Shown piece by piece: positions 1 through 8,762 of a DNA stretch of 54,114 bases. The notes under the pieces are model-generated. The model worked only from the letters and a program-made list of their open reading frames with translations, was not told the DNA's origin and did no database searches. Origin of the DNA: Cyclobacteriaceae bacterium (GTDB lineage: Bacteria; Bacteroidota; Bacteroidia; Cytophagales; Cyclobacteriaceae); contig JAEUUG010000014.1 of NCBI GenBank assembly GCA_016787565.1, positions 1 through 54,114 of the forward strand, read 5' to 3'. A program made the translations under genes and the position numbers. Within the stretch, counting starts at the first letter, position 1. Every line of letters begins with the position of its first letter.

Positions 1-131
1 ATTCAATGAACGTTCTATCCCAATAGTCTCCCATCAGAATAATTGTAGTCTCTAAACTCTCTCTCAAGACCATCTAAAATCCAAAACTCCAATATCCTCT
101 CCCAAATCAGCCTCCTACCGTTTTGGGAGTG

Positions 132-162
132 CAAAGGTATACTTTGAATTACCTCTTTGCAA
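132..162 (-). promoter_or_regulatory. Bacteroidota-type promoter reading off the left edge
   Basis: On the minus strand TTG (162-160) is followed after 20 bp by TACCTTTG (139-132), an exact match to the Bacteroidota -7 consensus TAnnTTTG with a usual spacer. Transcription would run leftward out of the window with at least about 125 nt before any gene, because no minus-strand coding region starts between here and position 1. The target gene is not visible. The 1-282 stretch shows nothing else. Confidence 0.6.
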
Positions 163-282
163 CAACTTCTTAAAACTTTTTTAGAACTATTCCTCTTTTT
201 TCAAAAGGGCTCCAAAGGTAAATCTGATAAGGTCAGGAACAAAAATTTTAACAGAAATAGTTATCCACAATTGTGTGATGGG

Positions 283-798
283 TTATTGTTTTCTCTTATA
301 AAGCGGGACTGTGCTACATGGCTCACCAAACATCAGGCTTGCGGCTATCGGTCTTAATTTGTTTGTGACTTCAACGTATGCAGAAAGTGGAACATCAACT
401 TTACTGCAACCCTTAACAACAACCTTAGCATCCTGGTAAACAGACCAATTTACCTTTGCCAATTCATCTTTATACAGTTGCTCTTCCAGATCGTGGAGAT
501 CACCAAAAACAATCTTGCGTGCAAATGGCTCTAAGGCTATTGCTAATAGCATATATGCCCATGTGGGAATAATCGCATCTATTGAACAATAAACAGCAAC
601 CAATTTATCCTGATACTGAGACCAGTTATGTGATTTAATATGCTCCCGAAAATCTTTTTCCTTTATGATCAAGTCCTGAAAGAGCAAATCCCTCACATCA
701 ATCTGAACACGGTCACCCGGTTGAAAATATTCTTCCAGATCAAACGTGACTAATGAGCTAGTCAAAACACGGTTCATAATTTCTTTTTCTGTCTCCAT
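283..798 (-). CDS. DUF2480 family protein
   Basis: A 171-residue soluble protein recognised as DUF2480, a family essentially confined to Bacteroidota, with no established function. It has no signal peptide or membrane segment. It starts MEKEIMNR-like and carries the family-type segment FDLEEYFQPGDR near residues 19-30. It is the last gene of a leftward run (rpmH, rnpA, S41 peptidase, tsaB), 28 bp after tsaB, and is probably cotranscribed with it. The location beside tRNA-modification and translation genes is suggestive but does not define a role. The family call is by sequence memory; function is unknown. Confidence 0.8.
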   Translation of the reverse strand: METEKEIMNRVLTSSLVTFDLEEYFQPGDRVQIDVRDLLFQDLIIKEKDFREHIKSHNWSQYQDKLVAVYCSIDAIIPTWAYMLLAIALEPFARKIVFGDLHDLEEQLYKDELAKVNWSVYQDAKVVVKGCSKVDVPLSAYVEVTNKLRPIAASLMFGEPCSTVPLYKRKQ

Positions 799-826
799 AA
801 ATTAAGAATCATTTTTAGAAAGCTCC

Positions 827-1510
827 TCATGGATTCAGCATCGGCTTCTTTGCTATAAATTCTTTTAGATAAAACGGTTCGAAATGTTGAAGGTCTTCTG
901 TGTCTTGTCGCACGTATTTTTGGTGTGCCATCAAGCCCAGGTAAGCTGCTGCTGGAAAAATGTTATCGAAAAAGATTGCATTCGGATGCTGAATTATATT
1001 CCGGCATTTCAAGGCCCCATCGCCAAAAAAGAAAACTTTCTTCCTGTTCAAAAATTCCAGAAAACTTGTTTCATCAATGACTTTAGCTTTAACACCCTGT
1101 TTAATATTCAACGCTGAGTCGATCACATGACAGTAGACCTCCATTCTTCGGGCATCAATCATGGGGCAAAGAAAAACGTCTTCGGTAACATAACTTTTAA
1201 CCTGACTGGCCAATAAGTCTAGTGTGTTGACTGCAATCAGCGGAATATCCAGTGCGTAACATAGTCCCTTTGCTATGGATGTTCCAATGCGAAGGCCTGT
1301 ATACGATCCCGGGCCGGATGCGATGGCAATTGCATTCAATTGCGTTGGATGTACTTCGGCTATGTTCAAAATTTCCTCCACTAAATTAGCAAGTTTTGCC
1401 GCATGTGATTGTGGTTTGTGTACCTCACTCGTTGCCACGATTTTTCCATCCATGTGCACAGCAACTGAACACACGGTAGTGGATGTTTCCAGACTTAAAA
1501 TTAACGCCAT
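827..1510 (-). CDS. tsaB: tRNA threonylcarbamoyladenosine biosynthesis protein TsaB
   Basis: A 227-residue cytoplasmic protein of the ASKHA fold. TsaB is the non-catalytic partner that binds TsaD (with TsaE) in the complex transferring the threonylcarbamoyl group to A37 of tRNAs reading ANN codons. Diagnostic features are the N-terminal ILSLETST and the motif SGPGSYTGLRIG near residues 65-76, both standard for TsaB. Its length matches the family (about 220-235). The start codon overlaps the stop of the upstream S41 peptidase gene by one base (TAATG), implying translational coupling. TsaD and TsaE are not in the window. Confidence 0.93.
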   Translation of the reverse strand: MALILSLETSTTVCSVAVHMDGKIVATSEVHKPQSHAAKLANLVEEILNIAEVHPTQLNAIAIASGPGSYTGLRIGTSIAKGLCYALDIPLIAVNTLDLLASQVKSYVTEDVFLCPMIDARRMEVYCHVIDSALNIKQGVKAKVIDETSFLEFLNRKKVFFFGDGALKCRNIIQHPNAIFFDNIFPAAAYLGLMAHQKYVRQDTEDLQHFEPFYLKEFIAKKPMLNP

Positions 1511-3159
1511 TAATTAGGGGAAAGAATCCGTTTATATTCAGCAGCATCGTTTAAAATCTCCTTTGCTTCATTTATATCGCGATCTTTTCGCAAAGTGATT
1601 TCTGATTTTCCATGTTCCAGCGCATAGTGGAAGGCGATTTGTTGTTCGATAACAGCAGTAATCTCGCTTTTAAACCGAATCATATCGGATGCTTTATTTC
1701 CTTCAACCTTATTCTTCAAAGCATTCAATTGGCCCTCTATTTCCGGAAAGTACTTTTCTCTTTTAGCAGCTTCCAGAAGGGACTTTGTATGCTCTTCCAA
1801 ATCAGTTGAATAGCTAAATTTTTGCTCCTTTACCCAGACCATAAAGCTATTGTAGTCTTTATCTAACAATCGAAATGTTTTAAGCTCAGGCTTTACCGGA
1901 TTTTCAGCGCAATATTTTGATGCGAAATCAAATATTAAACCAGTGCTGATCAACTGATTGGTAATGGCGGCAAAATTCTCATCCGCTACTACGATATCGG
2001 GGTCAAGGCCTCCACCATCGAATACCGCTCGCCCATTTCGGGTTTTGAATACGCGCTTGACAGAATCAGCAATCTTTCCGACTGAACCATCCGTTTTACG
2101 GTTTGTATAATCGAGTGCCTGAATGCACCGACCACTAGGAATATAGTACTTTGCCGTTGTCACTTTCATCTGCGTGTTATACGATAATGGACGTGTGGTC
2201 TGCACCAATCCCTTTCCATAGGTTTTCAACCCAATCAGAACGGCACGGTCATAATCTTGCAGTGAACCAGCCACGATTTCAGAAGCCGATGCACTTCCTT
2301 CATTGGTGAGAACAACCATTGGTATGGCTGTGTCAACAGGGGCATTGAGCGTTTTATATTGCTTGTTCCATTCTTGCACTTTCCCTTTCGTAGAAACAAC
2401 CTCAAGCCCTTTTGGAATAAAAAGGTTGACAATGTTGACGGCTTCATTTAATAAACCTCCCGGATTATCGCGCAAATCAAGGATGAGTTTTTTCGCTCCT
2501 ATATCCTTCAGGTACTTTAACGCGTCTGCTATTTCGCGCGAAGCGCCTGGTGTAAAGTCATCTAGTTTTATGTAGGCAATATCCGAATCAATAAGTCCGT
2601 AGTAGCGAAGATTTCGCAGATTAATTTTCTCTCGCCTAATTTTAAATATCAGTTCTTCTTTCTGGCCATATCGTTTCACCTTTACTTCTACTTCCGTTTT
2701 TGGCTGACCTTTTAGAAGCGAACTTACTTCAGTGGTTGGTTTACCCTGAATGCTTCTACCATCCACAGCGATAATTTCATCGCCTACCTTCAAACCGGCT
2801 TTGTTAGCGGGAAAATCAGGGTAGGGATGAGCAATAACTGTCTTCTTATTGGCGATGCTGATCAGTGCCCCTATTCCTCCGTACTGACCTGTCGTTGAAA
2901 TCCGAAAAGATTCAACTTCATTTTCAGCGATGAATTGGGTATACGGATCCAGTGATTCCAGCATGCCATGAATGCCATTGCCGATCAATTTTTCGGGATC
3001 CACTTCATCAACATAATAGGCATTCACCTCTTTAAACAATGTGGTGAAGATGTCGAGGCTCTTGGCGATTTCGAAATACCGTTCTGCCGGGCGTTGAAAT
3101 GCAAGGGCCACCCCTACCATAACTAACAACAACAATGTCCATTTACCCTTTTTCCACAT
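1510..3159 (-). CDS. S41 family carboxy-terminal processing peptidase
   Basis: A 549-residue periplasmic or membrane-anchored protease of the CtpA/Prc type. The start is placed at the ATG giving MWKKGKWTLL, because it precedes a good hydrophobic signal/anchor; the open frame extends upstream to 3228 inside rnpA. A PDZ domain follows at roughly residues 75-165 (GGIGALISI, then the KAGLKVGDEIIAVDG loop). The S41 core carries the nucleophile segment NEGSASASE and, about 25 residues later, the lysine in GLKTYGKG, consistent with a Ser-Lys dyad. The long C-terminal part lacks obvious motifs. The gene overlaps the 3' end of rnpA by 17 bp. Substrates cannot be read from sequence. Confidence 0.9.
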   Translation of the reverse strand: MWKKGKWTLLLLVMVGVALAFQRPAERYFEIAKSLDIFTTLFKEVNAYYVDEVDPEKLIGNGIHGMLESLDPYTQFIAENEVESFRISTTGQYGGIGALISIANKKTVIAHPYPDFPANKAGLKVGDEIIAVDGRSIQGKPTTEVSSLLKGQPKTEVEVKVKRYGQKEELIFKIRREKINLRNLRYYGLIDSDIAYIKLDDFTPGASREIADALKYLKDIGAKKLILDLRDNPGGLLNEAVNIVNLFIPKGLEVVSTKGKVQEWNKQYKTLNAPVDTAIPMVVLTNEGSASASEIVAGSLQDYDRAVLIGLKTYGKGLVQTTRPLSYNTQMKVTTAKYYIPSGRCIQALDYTNRKTDGSVGKIADSVKRVFKTRNGRAVFDGGGLDPDIVVADENFAAITNQLISTGLIFDFASKYCAENPVKPELKTFRLLDKDYNSFMVWVKEQKFSYSTDLEEHTKSLLEAAKREKYFPEIEGQLNALKNKVEGNKASDMIRFKSEITAVIEQQIAFHYALEHGKSEITLRKDRDINEAKEILNDAAEYKRILSPN

Positions 3160-3514
3160 ACACCAGCTTTTTAAACGTCTTGACAAAACGATCATGTAAC
3201 TGACCTGACGGCAAAATCTCCTTCGCACTATAAATATACGCCAGAAGCAATCTGTTTTGTGCAGGAATTAAAGCCTTGTTCAGGCGATAGGCCTCACGCA
3301 TTCTTCGTTTAATCAGATTCCTGTCAACAGCCCTTTTGAAATTCTTTTTAGAAACCGAAACGAGCACCTGATGAAAGGCATAGGCCTGATCAGGGTTAGG
3401 CATAAAAAACACTTTAAAGGGGTACAAATAAAAAGAGGAACCCCGGTTAAAGAGTTCCTGTATAGATTTTTCTTTGGTAAGTCGTTCTTCCTTAGAGAAA
3501 GTATAGTTCCCCAT
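3143..3514 (-). CDS. rnpA: Ribonuclease P protein component
   Basis: A 123-residue basic protein, the protein subunit of RNase P that matures tRNA 5' ends. It shows the family layout: N-terminal FSKEERLTKEKSIQELF, then the conserved RNR-type region FKRAVDRNLIKRRMREAYR at about residues 60-78 that contacts RNA. Length is normal. It follows rpmH on the same strand, the conserved bacterial rpmH-rnpA order. The 47-bp space from rpmH contains two hairpins, the second ending exactly at the start codon (separate entry). Its 3' end overlaps the S41 peptidase start by 17 bp. The yidD and yidC genes that often follow rnpA are absent here. Confidence 0.95.
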   Translation of the reverse strand: MGNYTFSKEERLTKEKSIQELFNRGSSFYLYPFKVFFMPNPDQAYAFHQVLVSVSKKNFKRAVDRNLIKRRMREAYRLNKALIPAQNRLLLAYIYSAKEILPSGQLHDRFVKTFKKLVYVEKG

Positions 3515-3560
3515 GAGATTAAAATAGTTAATCTCCTTCGGGGAACAGTGCCCGAAAGGG
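3515..3560 (-). promoter_or_regulatory. Tandem hairpins in the rpmH-rnpA leader
   Basis: Two adjacent inverted repeats fill the gap between the rpmH stop and the rnpA ATG. The first, at 3536-3560, pairs CCTTCGGG with CCCGAAAGG (one bulged A). The second, at 3515-3535, pairs GAGATTA with TAATCTC around a 7-nt loop and abuts the rnpA start codon (3512-3514). Neither is followed by a U-tract in the transcribed sense, so processing or translational control of rnpA is more likely than termination. This role is inference. Confidence 0.55.
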
Positions 3561-3561
3561 A

Positions 3562-3723
3562 TTATTTATGCTTTAAGGTTTTTTCGTCAGAAACAGTAAG
3601 CTTCTTACGGCCGTTCTTTCTGCGGTTTGCCAATACCCTGCGGCCATTAGCCGTTGCCATTCTTTCGCGGAAACCGTGCTTGTTTTTGCGCTTTCTTCTG
3701 GATGGTTGAAATGTACGTTTCAT
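3562..3723 (-). CDS. rpmH: 50S ribosomal protein L34
   Basis: A 53-residue highly basic protein, a structural component of the large ribosomal subunit. It begins [20 protein letters not shown] and continues with the L34 hallmark [20 protein letters not shown]. The C-terminus ([13 protein letters not shown]) is slightly longer than the 44-47 residues of many L34 proteins, which is usual in Bacteroidota. It is the first gene of the leftward rpmH-rnpA-S41-tsaB-DUF2480 run and has its own good promoter 37 bp upstream. Confidence 0.96.
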   Translation of the reverse strand: MKRTFQPSRRKRKNKHGFRERMATANGRRVLANRRKNGRKKLTVSDEKTLKHK

Positions 3724-3759
3724 GTTATAAGCGGTTTTACCTTACCTAAATAAGGGCTG

Positions 3760-3789
3760 CAAAGATAGCCACGTTTTGCGTAAATCCAA
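3760..3789 (-). promoter_or_regulatory. rpmH operon promoter
   Basis: On the minus strand TTG (3789-3787) lies 19 bp before TATCTTTG (3767-3760), an exact TAnnTTTG match. Predicted transcription begins near 3757, giving a leader of about 33 nt to the rpmH ATG at 3723. Confidence 0.7.
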
Positions 3790-3827
3790 CCCGCTCTATT
3801 ATTTTATCGGCCAAAAGACATGAATTT

Positions 3828-4823
3828 TTAAGCAATCAAATCGGCCAGAACCTTCTTTGCCTGTACCGGTTCCAACCTTGGGCCAAATTGAGAAACAACC
3901 CTGGAAGAGGCCAAAGAAGCCAATTTACCTGCCTCGGCATAGCTATGTCCATGCGTTATCCCATATAAAAAAGCTCCGGCAAACATATCTCCCGCACCAT
4001 TGGTGTCCAATGCGCGAACGGCATAGGGTTCAATCGCAATAAAAGTATCGCCATCGAAGATAAGGGCCCCGTTAGCCCCTAATGTAATTGCAAATCTCTT
4101 GGCAATTTTTCTTAGCCCTTCACGAGCGCTGGCCAATGAATCGGCTCCTGTGATGGTGAGCGCCTCCTCTTCATTACAAAAAAGTAAATCGACACTTGCT
4201 CCGATAACATCTTCAAACTGTCTGGAGAAGTACTTCACCATATTGGGATCAGACAGTGTTAACGAAGTAGCAACCTTGTTTTTCTCCGCTATTTTCTTGG
4301 CTTCCTTCAGGGCTTCTAATCCTTTTGGGCTTGCTACAAGGTACCCTTCCAGGTATATATATAAGGATTTCCTGATAGCTTCCTCATCGATGTGCTCGGG
4401 TGACAGAAAAGAACTGATACCCAGAAACGTATTTAATGTCCGATCGGCATCAGGAGTTGTCATGACCAGGCACTTTCCTGTAATACCTTCCGGCAATTGA
4501 TCGTAGGACCAGCGGGCATCAACACCATTACGTTTTAAATCTTCAAGAAAGAATTTTCCTAGCTCATCTTTTGCTACCAGAAAAGAATAGAAGCTTTTTC
4601 CGCCAAACTGATTAACAGCAATCATGGTATTGCCGGCAGAACCTCCACACGACATCTTACTGCGCTTCATATCGATGGCTTTCATCAGCTGGTGCTGACG
4701 TTTTTCATCAACCAGCGTCATAACACCTTTCTCCACCTCATTGGCAGAAAAAAAATCGTGATCAACTTCTGTTACCACATCCACCAGTGCATTGCCGATT
4801 CCAAAAACATCATAGTTGGCCAT
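3828..4823 (-). CDS. Adenosine kinase (PfkB/ribokinase family)
   Basis: A 331-residue cytoplasmic sugar/nucleoside kinase. Bacterial members with this N-terminus (YDVFGIGNALVDV) phosphorylate adenosine to AMP with ATP. The GGSAGNT substrate-binding motif is near residues 60-66, and PfkB signature 2, DTNGAGDMFAGA, is near residue 274-285 with its catalytic Asp. Length is typical. It lies 104 bp upstream of rpmH on the same strand with no terminator seen between them, so some read-through is possible. Substrate preference for adenosine over other nucleosides or sugars is inferred from overall similarity. Confidence 0.88.
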   Translation of the reverse strand: MANYDVFGIGNALVDVVTEVDHDFFSANEVEKGVMTLVDEKRQHQLMKAIDMKRSKMSCGGSAGNTMIAVNQFGGKSFYSFLVAKDELGKFFLEDLKRNGVDARWSYDQLPEGITGKCLVMTTPDADRTLNTFLGISSFLSPEHIDEEAIRKSLYIYLEGYLVASPKGLEALKEAKKIAEKNKVATSLTLSDPNMVKYFSRQFEDVIGASVDLLFCNEEEALTITGADSLASAREGLRKIAKRFAITLGANGALIFDGDTFIAIEPYAVRALDTNGAGDMFAGAFLYGITHGHSYAEAGKLASLASSRVVSQFGPRLEPVQAKKVLADLIA

Positions 4824-4915
4824 AATCCCTAAGAAAAATTTTGCAATGATAGGAATAGATTCCGGATTCCATGCAGATTGTTGACGAACTTATTGCAGTG
4901 CTCATGCCGACCAAT

Positions 4916-5842
4916 TTATTTTTTTGCCCCGTTTCGCTGAATGTTCAATGTCAACTTATACTTCCGGGCGCGATCGGGATAGTCTGTAATAAAACCATCG
5001 ACACCCATTCCTTTCATGGAAAGCATTTCGGATACTTCGTTTACTGTCCATGGAATGACCCGGATTTTTTGCTGATGGAGATAATTGACCTTCTCTTTGT
5101 TCAATAGTTTAAAATACGGGCTGTAGATGGTTGGTTTAAAGCCAAGGTCTGCCAGGTTGTGATCAATGGATTTTGTGTTCTCAACCAGCGCTGCCAATCG
5201 TACCTCCGGATGTTTCTCATGCCAATATTTCAATACCCGAAAGTCGAACGACTGAATAACCACACGGTCCATTGGTAGGTACTGATCGATGAGGTTAAAG
5301 ACCAATTCTGAAAATTCTTCCGGGGAAGGATGAAATTTATGATCGCCTTCTTTCGTGCTCTTGATCTCAATATTGTAGTCAACTTCATAGCGCGTAAAGC
5401 TTCTGATGTGATCTTCAACGGCCATGATAACATCTTGCAACAATGGTTTATGTACGCTCATCTTCTGTTGCTTTGGAAATTTATTGTTTCCAGCTGAGCC
5501 GCAGTCAAACTGTCTGACTTGTTCATAATCCATCTGATAAATATTGTACATCTTTTCCTCTTTGTGCGTGAAGGGCTCTCCATTTACATCCAGGCAAATC
5601 TCAGATGACATCACTGGTTCATGTGAAACTACTACTCGCTTGTCGCGTGAAATAACAACATCCATTTCCAGCGTGGTAACACCTGAATCCAATGCCATTA
5701 TGAATCCGGGAATGGTATTCTCGGGCTTCAAGCCGCGCGCTCCACGATGTCCCTGAACATCAAACTTGGGTGTGTATTGAGCATTCGCAAGAAGTGTTCC
5801 TACAAGAAGAGGTGCGAAAAGAAAAAGTTTTATCGTCATCAT
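4916..5842 (-). CDS. Glycerophosphodiester phosphodiesterase family protein
   Basis: A 308-residue secreted GDPD-fold enzyme that cleaves glycerophosphodiesters to glycerol-3-phosphate and an alcohol. It has a signal peptide (MMTIKLFLFAPLLVGTLLANA). The catalytic N-terminal block is intact: HRGARGLKPENT near residue 32, then EMDVVISRDKRVVVSHEP with the metal-binding Glu/Asp and the second His. The C-terminal region GVDGFITDYPDRA matches the last conserved block. It lies 49 bp downstream of the outer-membrane receptor gene on the same strand. It probably acts in the periplasm on phospholipid head groups. Confidence 0.9.
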   Translation of the reverse strand: MMTIKLFLFAPLLVGTLLANAQYTPKFDVQGHRGARGLKPENTIPGFIMALDSGVTTLEMDVVISRDKRVVVSHEPVMSSEICLDVNGEPFTHKEEKMYNIYQMDYEQVRQFDCGSAGNNKFPKQQKMSVHKPLLQDVIMAVEDHIRSFTRYEVDYNIEIKSTKEGDHKFHPSPEEFSELVFNLIDQYLPMDRVVIQSFDFRVLKYWHEKHPEVRLAALVENTKSIDHNLADLGFKPTIYSPYFKLLNKEKVNYLHQQKIRVIPWTVNEVSEMLSMKGMGVDGFITDYPDRARKYKLTLNIQRNGAKK

Positions 5843-5891
5843 GATCTGCGAAGATAAAACTTTGAAAATTGAATTCAGGGTAATATCGGTT

Positions 5892-8705
5892 TCAATTTAC
5901 AATCATCATCCGCATGCCTCCGCCACCGGGTCTTCCACCACCCATCGGATTCAGTTGCTTGTTGAGGGCATAAGTAAAGCTCAACATAAAATACCGGCCC
6001 AGGTTATTGATGGTTTCCTGCTGATAATAGTTTGAGGTAGCCGATTGTGTTACTCCTAAACTCTTATCAAACGCATTGATCAACGCTAGTTTAATTTCTC
6101 CGGATTTATTCTTCAAAATAAACCTGGACATGGAGAGGTTTAGCAACGGAATTGTTTGGCTGTAATTGCTGGTCTTGCTATCATAAATAAGGTAGTCAAA
6201 GCCAGCATTAAATGCGTAGTTTTTCAAAAAATTCAAATTGGTTTCTGCACGATAAGTCTTGTTAAAGAAAACCTGGTCCTGTTGTGTATCAAATTCATAG
6301 TGTGTTTGCTGGTGGCTCAGGTTAGCGCTTAGATCAACCGTTATGAAATCTTTATAGCTGAAATTGTAACGAACCGTTCCCCCAACGGTTTGTTGACGAG
6401 TTGTGTTTTCCTGATCGTTCAACAAACTAATGGAGCGCGATGCTGATGCCGTTGGACCAACATTCACTCGACTGTTTAATTTCTTAATGGGGAATCCAAC
6501 ATTGACATTGGCGGATACATTCAGGTTATCCTTAACATTAACCGGTTGCGTTACACGAACCAGGCTGTCGTTTACCGTTTGTGAGTTGGTTATGGCATTT
6601 GTAGCGTACGTTGTGGTTAAGAAAGCAAAAAAGTTAATAAACCTGCCCGGATCGAATGTCGTAAAGTTAAGAACACCACGATGAGAATATGCCGGCTTCA
6701 GGGCAGGGTTACCCACATAAATATTCAGCGGATCAGAATTATCTACCACGGGTTGAAGTTGCGTAATGCTGGGCTCCTGTATAGCGGTTTCGTAATCAAA
6801 TCGGATATGTTTAAAATTAGAAAAGTCGTAGTTGAATCGTATGGATGGCAATACATTCTGAAATGTCCGGTCAATTGACTGTGTAATGTCTTGCTGCACC
6901 AAGTCGCCTTTCAACTGCGTTTGCTGATAGCCTGCCCCCATAGTGAGACTGTATTTTTGTCTGTTCATTCTGAAATTAATTCCGGGTCTGCTGTAAATGT
7001 AATTACTGGAGTACAGGTTACTGAGTTTGATGTTGGTAACCGGTAACCCATTTTCGATATCATACACTTCCCGATCCACCTCATTACGGTTTGTGCGGAA
7101 ATTATAACTGGCCTCCAAATACTTTCTGCCTCCCAGCGGTTCGATGTAGGTTACATTCGCTCCGTACGATTGCGTTTGGGTTGATTGTGTATTGGTTTGA
7201 CGTATCTCCTGCTGCTCTTCCGCGTTATCATAATATTGGTTGTCGGATTGCAAATTGCCTTCACTATCTGTCTGACCTAAACCGAGGGTGAGATTGGCAG
7301 ACAGGCTTCTTCCTTTCTTTGCAAAGCGATGCCGAAACAACAAATTGGATGACAGGCTTAGATTATCCTGCGCATTGTATGTACGACTCACACTTTCATT
7401 CCGAAGCATATTATCAGGCGTCATGGTCTTACTTTTGGTAATGGCATTTTGCTCAGATTCTGAATACGTTGCATTAGCCGTGAATTTGAGTGAATTGGCA
7501 GAATCAAGTTTATGATCCAACGTCAGGTTTACCTTATGATTATCGCCCTGGCTAAGTTGCTTTGTATTCTGGTTGAAGTTATAACTGCCCTGAGGAAGAT
7601 AGTTAATGCGGTCAACCGATTTCGCGATATCCTGATTTAAATTGCTGTAGAAATAACTGGAGTTGAGGATCGTATTCTTACTCAGGTCGCGGTTAAAATT
7701 CACACCCCCTGCATAATTTGTCAGAATACCATTTTGTCTGCCTCCGGTGCTTAACGGAACACTGCTGGAGTTATCGCCTCCTATTTGAATCGTTACGCGT
7801 CCGCCACCGGAAGCACCCATCATTTGCTGTGAACCACCTGTGAAGTTCATAAATTCACCGATGGAGAAACCTTGTTCATTGGTGTTATTTGCCATACCCA
7901 GAAACGACAGTTGCTTTCCTTTGCTGAAGCGGTTGATGCTGGCCTTCGCCTGAAAGCGTTCTTCTGTACCGGCTCCTCCCATGATATTACCAAAGGCACC
8001 GTTTCTCTTTTCCTCTTTCAATTCCAGGTTGATTGTTTTCTCGGTCTGCCCATCATCGATTCCCGTGAAAACGGCCTGATCAGATTTTTTATCAAATACC
8101 TGAACTTTATCAATCGCATCAGCCGGTAAATTGCGGGTTGCTAGTTTGGGATCTCTTCCGAAAAATTCACGACCATCTACGGTTACCCGTTGTACCTGTT
8201 CTCCCTGCGCTTTAACGGTTCCATCACTCTCAACTTCAATACCCGGCAGTTTTTTAAGTAGGTCTTCAACGCTGGCATTGGTACTCACTTTAAAAGAGCC
8301 GGCATTAAATTCAATGGTATCACGCTTCACTGTAACGGGAGCTCGTTCACCCCGCACCACCAGTTCCGCCAATTCTTTTGTTATGGGCAACATCCGGAGC
8401 TGACCGAGTTGAACCTCTGCGTCCGATTCGGACGTTGTAAATTTTTTTACATAAGGAGCATATCCTGTGTAGGTAATTTTTAGCTGATACGTACCCTTCG
8501 CTACATTCTTAATTTCAAAAAATCCCTTTGTATCACTGATGCCAAAATTAACCAATGAAGAATCTTTCGGATTGAGTAACATAATGGTTGATGACGGCAG
8601 CGGGGCAGCAGTTGAATCGGTTACCTGACCTTTAATAGAATACTTCTGTGCAAAACCTGCAAATGACAACACACACAACAAAATAAGGGACGGAAATTTT
8701 TTCAT
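5892..8705 (-). CDS. Outer-membrane beta-barrel receptor with carboxypeptidase-regulatory domain
   Basis: About 937 residues. The start is placed at MKKFPSL, which gives a clean signal peptide ending near FAGFAQ; an in-frame ATG lies five codons upstream at 8720. Domain order: a CarboxypepD_reg-like Ig domain (about 20-105), a plug domain (about 130-225, with SVEDLLKKLPGIEV and VTVDGREFF), then a long TonB-receptor-like beta barrel of the OMP_b-brl type. It ends in a Gly-rich tail (PMGGGRPGGGGM). Such proteins resemble TonB-dependent transporters but this subfamily's ligands are mostly unknown. It is paired with the GLPGLI gene 57 bp upstream, a recurrent Bacteroidota pairing. No SusD partner is present. 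Confidence 0.88.
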   Translation of the reverse strand: MKKFPSLILLCVLSFAGFAQKYSIKGQVTDSTAAPLPSSTIMLLNPKDSSLVNFGISDTKGFFEIKNVAKGTYQLKITYTGYAPYVKKFTTSESDAEVQLGQLRMLPITKELAELVVRGERAPVTVKRDTIEFNAGSFKVSTNASVEDLLKKLPGIEVESDGTVKAQGEQVQRVTVDGREFFGRDPKLATRNLPADAIDKVQVFDKKSDQAVFTGIDDGQTEKTINLELKEEKRNGAFGNIMGGAGTEERFQAKASINRFSKGKQLSFLGMANNTNEQGFSIGEFMNFTGGSQQMMGASGGGRVTIQIGGDNSSSVPLSTGGRQNGILTNYAGGVNFNRDLSKNTILNSSYFYSNLNQDIAKSVDRINYLPQGSYNFNQNTKQLSQGDNHKVNLTLDHKLDSANSLKFTANATYSESEQNAITKSKTMTPDNMLRNESVSRTYNAQDNLSLSSNLLFRHRFAKKGRSLSANLTLGLGQTDSEGNLQSDNQYYDNAEEQQEIRQTNTQSTQTQSYGANVTYIEPLGGRKYLEASYNFRTNRNEVDREVYDIENGLPVTNIKLSNLYSSNYIYSRPGINFRMNRQKYSLTMGAGYQQTQLKGDLVQQDITQSIDRTFQNVLPSIRFNYDFSNFKHIRFDYETAIQEPSITQLQPVVDNSDPLNIYVGNPALKPAYSHRGVLNFTTFDPGRFINFFAFLTTTYATNAITNSQTVNDSLVRVTQPVNVKDNLNVSANVNVGFPIKKLNSRVNVGPTASASRSISLLNDQENTTRQQTVGGTVRYNFSYKDFITVDLSANLSHQQTHYEFDTQQDQVFFNKTYRAETNLNFLKNYAFNAGFDYLIYDSKTSNYSQTIPLLNLSMSRFILKNKSGEIKLALINAFDKSLGVTQSATSNYYQQETINNLGRYFMLSFTYALNKQLNPMGGGRPGGGGMRMMIVN

Positions 8706-8762
8706 AAATGATAAAGCCATTGGATACGTTCGTGAATGCTGTAATCTGATTAATGAGAATAT

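Noticed and set aside
1510..3228. Starting the S41 peptidase at 3228
   Set aside because: That start lies deep inside rnpA and adds 23 residues before the signal segment; the ATG at 3159 gives a normal signal anchor.
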